DNA of 17,805 nt from Bacteroidota bacterium (GTDB lineage Bacteria > Bacteroidota > Bacteroidia > Chitinophagales > Chitinophagaceae). Numbering within the stretch: position 1 is the stretch's first letter; the number at the start of each line of letters is the position of its first letter. A model generated the notes under the pieces. The model worked only from the letters and a program-made list of their open reading frames with translations. It was not told where the DNA came from and made no database searches. The stretch covers positions 1-17,805 of the forward strand of contig JAEWBD010000275.1 of NCBI GenBank assembly GCA_023391315.1, read 5' to 3'. The position numbers were made by a program, and so were the translations under genes. This document shows, in pieces, positions 14,794 to 17,805 of the stretch.

Positions 14794-15723
14794 ATGGCAG
14801 AACTTAACGATGAACTTAGTGAATCGCTTTCCGGTGAAGAAGGTTCTAAAGAGGAAACAGGGGGCAGCGAAACAAAAGAGAAATGGTACAAGCGTTTGCG
14901 CAAAGGCATCACTACGTCTACTTCCGAGAAAAGAGAAATGCCCGAAGGTTTGTGGAGCAAGTGCCCTGAATGCCACTATATCTGTACCACCAGCGAACTT
15001 AAAGAGAACTTATACGTTTGTCCAAAATGCAATTATCATCACCGTATAGGCAGCGAAGATTATTTTGAGATATTATTCGATGGTGAAAAATATACCGAGC
15101 TTTTCGATAACATTCAAAGCATAGATTTCCTGGGTTTTACCGATTTAAAACCTTACCAGAAAAGGCTCGATGAAATTCATTCCAAAACAAATCTTAAAGA
15201 CAGCATGCGTGTCGCCGTAGGCGACATAAACAGCATTGAATTAGTGGTAGCCTGTATGGATTTTGAATTCATCGGCGGCTCGCTTGGCAGCGTAATGGGT
15301 GAAAAATTCAGCCGCGCTGTTGATTATTGCATACAGAATAAGTTGCCATTTCTTGTAATAAGTAAAAGTGGCGGCGCCCGCATGATGGAAAGCGCTTTCA
15401 GCCTGATGCAACTGGCAAAAACAAGCGGTAAGTTATCGCAGTTAAGCGATGCCGGCTTGCTGTTTATTTCTTTATTAACCGACCCTACATTCGGCGGTAT
15501 CTCTGCCAGCTTCGGCATGCTTGGCGATTTTAATATTGCCGAGCCCGGCGCTCTTATTGGTTTTGCCGGCCCGCGTGTAATTAAAGAAACCATTAAAAAA
15601 GATTTGCCCGAAGGTTTCCAGCGCAGCGAGTTTTTACTGGAACATGGCTTTCTTGATTTTATTGTTGACCGCAAAGCTCTCAAAAGTAAGCTCACCACGC
15701 TTATAAATCTTATAGAGCATTAA
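14794..15723 (+). CDS. accD: Acetyl-CoA carboxylase carboxyltransferase subunit beta (AccD)
   Basis: 309 residues. AccD, with AccA, transfers the carboxyl group from biotin to acetyl-CoA to make malonyl-CoA, the first committed step of fatty-acid synthesis. A four-cysteine zinc ribbon is present: Cys57-x2-Cys60 and Cys76-x2-Cys79, within EGLWSKCPEC and LYVCPKCNYHHRIG. The crotonase-like carboxyltransferase domain follows (FIGGSLGSVMGEKFSRA, PFLVISKSGGARMMES, DPTFGGISASFGMLGD, AEPGALIGFAGPRVI, LPEGFQRSEFLLEHGFLD). The family normally begins close to WYKRLRKGI (here residue 31); this protein has about 29 extra, strongly acidic residues in front (ELNDELSESLSGEEGSKEE), and no alternative in-frame ATG exists before the zinc ribbon except Met49. 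It follows the aldolase stop by 78 bases, with a stem-loop between. Confidence 0.96.
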   Translation: MAELNDELSESLSGEEGSKEETGGSETKEKWYKRLRKGITTSTSEKREMPEGLWSKCPECHYICTTSELKENLYVCPKCNYHHRIGSEDYFEILFDGEKYTELFDNIQSIDFLGFTDLKPYQKRLDEIHSKTNLKDSMRVAVGDINSIELVVACMDFEFIGGSLGSVMGEKFSRAVDYCIQNKLPFLVISKSGGARMMESAFSLMQLAKTSGKLSQLSDAGLLFISLLTDPTFGGISASFGMLGDFNIAEPGALIGFAGPRVIKETIKKDLPEGFQRSEFLLEHGFLDFIVDRKALKSKLTTLINLIEH

Positions 15724-15742
15724 CCATCGTGTAAGTTTTTTT

Positions 15743-15766
15743 AATGCTTCGCATTTTTTATTTTTA
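15743..15766 (+). terminator. Probable terminator after accD
   Basis: AATGC (15743-15747), a TTC loop, GCATT (15751-15755), then a run of T broken by one A (15756-15765). The stem is short, but the CTTCG-type turn and T-rich tail 20 bases after the stop fit an intrinsic terminator. Confidence 0.55.
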
Positions 15767-15798
15767 TGATACTGGCTTTTGTATTGCGTGGCATCTTT

Positions 15799-15826
15799 CC
15801 TGCCTGAATGCATTCACGCAGGCAGG
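15799..15826. repeat. Perfect inverted repeat enclosing a 12-bp palindrome, possible REP-like element
   Basis: CCTGCCTG (15799-15806) and CAGGCAGG (15819-15826) are exact reverse complements. The segment between includes TGAATGCATTCA (15805-15816), itself a perfect palindrome overlapping the left arm, so two alternative foldings exist. No T-run follows. The position between accD and smpB, after the accD terminator, and the structure suggest an interspersed intergenic repeat; a single copy is visible here. Confidence 0.55.
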
Positions 15827-15926
15827 GTGGTGTCACTCACTTTAGCTGTAGTGCTTATTTCAGCAATAATAAATCACTGCAAAGTTTTATTTAATCAGTA
15901 AAATAATTACCCGCAGGGAACAGAGT

Positions 15927-16355
15927 ATGAATAACAGGCAGGCATATTTTAATTATTACATTGAGGATAAATATGTGGCGGGCGTAGTATTGCTTGGCAC
16001 TGAAGTGAAAAGCATACGCGAAGGCAAAGTAAGTTTTAACGATGCCTATTGCCTGTTTGATAAGAATGAATTATGGCTGCGTGGCCTGTATATTGCCGAG
16101 TATAAATTAGGTACCACTAATAATCATATTGCGGTGCATGACAGGAAACTGCTTTTAACCCAGCGCGAACTAAAACGCATACAGGCAAAAATGAAAGAAC
16201 GTGGTTTTACCCTTGTTCCGCTGCGCATTTTCTTCAACGAAAAAAGCCTGGTGAAAGTGGAAATAGGTTTGGCAAGGGGCAAAAAGGTGCACGATAAAAG
16301 AGAATCGCTGCGGGAAAAGGATATTAAACGGGAAATAAGCCGGGCGCTTAAATAA
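15927..16355 (+). CDS. smpB: SsrA-binding protein SmpB
   Basis: 142 residues, slightly shorter than many homologues but complete. SmpB binds tmRNA and brings it to stalled ribosomes for trans-translation. The family signature is clear: NRQAYFNYYIEDKYVAGVVL, LGTEVKSIREGKVSFNDAYC, LYIAEYKLGTTNNH, RDRKLLL-like HDRKLLLTQRELKRI, LVPLRIFFNEKSLVKVEIGLARGKKVHDKRESLREKD, and the basic C-terminal tail IKREISRALK that inserts into the mRNA channel. The ATG is used because the protein begins right at the conserved core. It lies 203 bases after accD, behind a terminator and an inverted repeat, so it is probably transcribed separately. The tmRNA gene itself is not in the window. It converges on acpS. Confidence 0.96.
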   Translation: MNNRQAYFNYYIEDKYVAGVVLLGTEVKSIREGKVSFNDAYCLFDKNELWLRGLYIAEYKLGTTNNHIAVHDRKLLLTQRELKRIQAKMKERGFTLVPLRIFFNEKSLVKVEIGLARGKKVHDKRESLREKDIKREISRALK

Positions 16356-16419
16356 AACACTTACCCACGTATTTCAGGCATATTATATCCAAGCCTATTC
16401 TTTATAACGGCACAAATAA

Positions 16420-16803
16420 TCACATTACATCTTTTTCTGCCATTACCACAGCCGTTGCCATTGTTTTTGTATGCGAAAGTGAAACATGAATAGCAGCAAT
16501 ATTCATGGAAGAAATAAGGCCTGCCGTTGCACCGGTAAAATTGAAAAAAGGCTTGCCTTTTTTATCATTCAATACCTCTGCTTCATTAATGTGCGTGCCT
16601 TCAGGCCAGCCCGTGCCCAATGCTTTTGATAAAGCTTCTTTAGCTGCAAGCCTTGCTGCATAATGCTCATATTTATGCGCTTTGGTTTCGCAATAAGCAA
16701 TTTCATTTGCCGAGAAAACATACTCTTTAAAGCCGCTTTTTTTTTCTATGGAAGCAGCGATGCGTTCAACTTCTATAATATCGGTGCCTATGCCAAATAT
16801 CAT
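16420..16803 (-). CDS. acpS: Holo-[acyl-carrier-protein] synthase (AcpS)
   Basis: 127 residues, normal for AcpS. It moves the 4'-phosphopantetheine group from CoA onto apo-ACP, activating the carrier of fatty-acid synthesis. Diagnostic blocks are GIGTDIIEVERI with the Mg-binding Asp8, FSANEIAYC, AARLAAKEALSKALGTG with the Mg-binding Glu56, and VSLSHTKTMATAVVMAE at the C-terminus. It converges on smpB, with 64 bases between that show no convincing terminator, and follows the C45-type gene on the same strand after 82 bases, so it may be transcribed with it or from a promoter I cannot identify. Confidence 0.95.
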   Translation of the reverse strand: MIFGIGTDIIEVERIAASIEKKSGFKEYVFSANEIAYCETKAHKYEHYAARLAAKEALSKALGTGWPEGTHINEAEVLNDKKGKPFFNFTGATAGLISSMNIAAIHVSLSHTKTMATAVVMAEKDVM

Positions 16804-16885
16804 GGTGCTAAGTTTATGATAGTGAATTGTAAGTGGCCAGTTGTAATTGAGTTTTTATATTTGAAGCGACCTGATTACCATGTAC

Positions 16886-17805
16886 TTACTGTTTCTTCTT
16901 ACAGCTTTCAATTTGTTTTTTAATATGATCTTCTTCAGGCTTTGTGGTAACAACTTTTGTTAATGCAGTTTGATAATAACCCAGCGCTTTTTGCCATTGT
17001 TCTTTTTTATAATAATAATCACCGGCTAAAACATAAGCATGATAATATTCTGGGTTATCTGCAATCATGCTGTCAACGTTTACATCTTTTCCATCTGATA
17101 AAAGCTGTGTATAATGCCTGTACTGCACAAAATTTTTAAACTGCTGTGTTTGTATAAAGCTATCCGCAGGAATATTTTCCGAGCTGTCATAAATTTCTTT
17201 ATCTGCTGTTAATCCTTTTAAGGCAAATACTTTATTCAGGTCATAACAAACAAATTCGCCCAGCATCCACGGCGAAGTGGAAACCCAAACCTTTAATTTT
17301 TCCGGTTCAAATACAATACTGTGATGTGCGATAAACTGGTTCATGGCCCTTTCATTTCCAAGGCCAATACTGGCATTGTTTAAACCTTTATGGTCTCTTA
17401 AAACAGCAATTGTTTTTGCCACAGTATTTTCACCATTTTGCTGCATCAATTGTGTCAAACGTTCATAGCGGTATGGCGAGGCATTTTCTTTGAGCTGTAC
17501 TTTGTTGGCTTCTGAATTTTTTAAAGCATCGCTTTGAAAATGATTAGCGCACATAATATAATTCTGCTGCGGATCATATACGGCCAATGTGTCGGGCGTC
17601 TTTTCAATAATTACAGCTTTCTTATCTGCTGCAGAACCGATTAAAAAAGATTCAGACACAAACATCTTTCTCTTTTTTGCAATAGCAATTGCCTGGTTAA
17701 TATTTTCAGCATACTGCAAAATTTCCCGCGCCACCAAAGAAACAGGCGTTGCAGATGATGTAGGAATTTCAGATTTATCTGCATTAATGGTAACCGTCAA
17801 TCCTT
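16886..17805 (-). CDS. C45-type acyltransferase/hydrolase (6-APA acyltransferase-like), C-terminal part
   Basis: The reading frame is open to the right edge, so the N-terminal part of the gene, including its true start, is missing; the in-frame TTG near 17800 is internal. The visible 306 residues resemble the later part of the Ntn-hydrolase family C45/acyl-CoA:6-aminopenicillanate acyltransferase: GLTVTINADKSEIPTSSATPVSLVAREILQYAENINQAIAIAKK, SFLIGSAADKKAVIIEKTPD, IMCANHFQSD, and later VWVSTSPWMLGEFVCYDL. Members self-cleave before an N-terminal Cys nucleophile, which would lie outside the window and cannot be checked. Residues near the C-terminus (PEYYHAYVLAGDYYYKKEQWQKALGYYQTAL) look like one or two tetratricopeptide-type helix pairs, an addition to the basic fold. 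Substrate unknown. Confidence 0.75.
   Translation of the reverse strand, partial: GLTVTINADKSEIPTSSATPVSLVAREILQYAENINQAIAIAKKRKMFVSESFLIGSAADKKAVIIEKTPDTLAVYDPQQNYIMCANHFQSDALKNSEANKVQLKENASPYRYERLTQLMQQNGENTVAKTIAVLRDHKGLNNASIGLGNERAMNQFIAHHSIVFEPEKLKVWVSTSPWMLGEFVCYDLNKVFALKGLTADKEIYDSSENIPADSFIQTQQFKNFVQYRHYTQLLSDGKDVNVDSMIADNPEYYHAYVLAGDYYYKKEQWQKALGYYQTALTKVVTTKPEEDHIKKQIESCKKKQ

Noticed and set aside
15724..15926. tmRNA (ssrA) gene next to smpB.
   Set aside because: The gap is only 203 bases and shows neither a tRNA-like end nor a tag reading frame; it holds a terminator and an inverted repeat.
16856..16863. Exact TATATTTG -7 element on the plus strand between the C45-type gene and acpS.
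   Set aside because: Both flanking genes are on the minus strand, no TTG lies at the right distance, and no plus-strand gene follows.

Overview
The window looks like chromosomal DNA from a Bacteroidota member, most likely Chitinophagaceae or a near relative. This is inferred from lipoproteins with short lipoboxes, an outer-membrane beta-barrel protein with a carboxypeptidase-regulatory-like N-terminus and plug, a FucP-type sugar transporter, a DUF6807/ThuA/Gfo-Idh-MocA gene trio, and promoters fitting the Bacteroidota -7 consensus TAnnTTTG. I see no tRNA, rRNA, insertion sequence, phage gene or CRISPR array.

The left half (1-10023) is a carbohydrate-utilisation region. On the minus strand a DUF6807 ('PmoA-like') gene, a ThuA-like lipoprotein gene and the start of a Tat-exported Gfo/Idh/MocA oxidoreductase gene form a probable operon. 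A divergent LacI-family regulator follows. Between them lies a perfect 28-bp palindrome (2487-2514) made of two AAACGTTT LacI-type operator cores. Next, on the minus strand, are a lipoprotein PQQ dehydrogenase with a built-in cytochrome c domain, probably co-transcribed with a calcineurin-like phosphoesterase, and then a FucP-family sugar transporter with a textbook intrinsic terminator. A second operator-like site with the same core (8672-8681) lies upstream of the transporter and of a divergent exported SGNH/CE2-type esterase. The simplest reading is one LacI regulon covering export-side esterase, sugar import and oxidised-sugar processing.

The middle (10051-13498) holds a large outer-membrane beta-barrel protein gene with a glycine-rich insert and a GC-rich hairpin at its end, and a small lipoprotein of unknown function. 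No SusD partner is present.

The right half (13600-17805) is housekeeping: class I fructose-bisphosphate aldolase, then AccD (acetyl-CoA carboxylase beta) after a stem-loop, SmpB (trans-translation), and convergent AcpS (holo-ACP synthase) preceded by a C45-type acyltransferase/hydrolase gene that runs off the right edge. Aldolase and AccD feed and perform the entry to fatty-acid synthesis, and AcpS activates its carrier protein.

The most interesting observation is the shared operator core linking the DUF6807-ThuA-oxidoreductase operon to the transporter/esterase intergenic region. The genes are individually from known families; I do not see a clearly unprecedented system.
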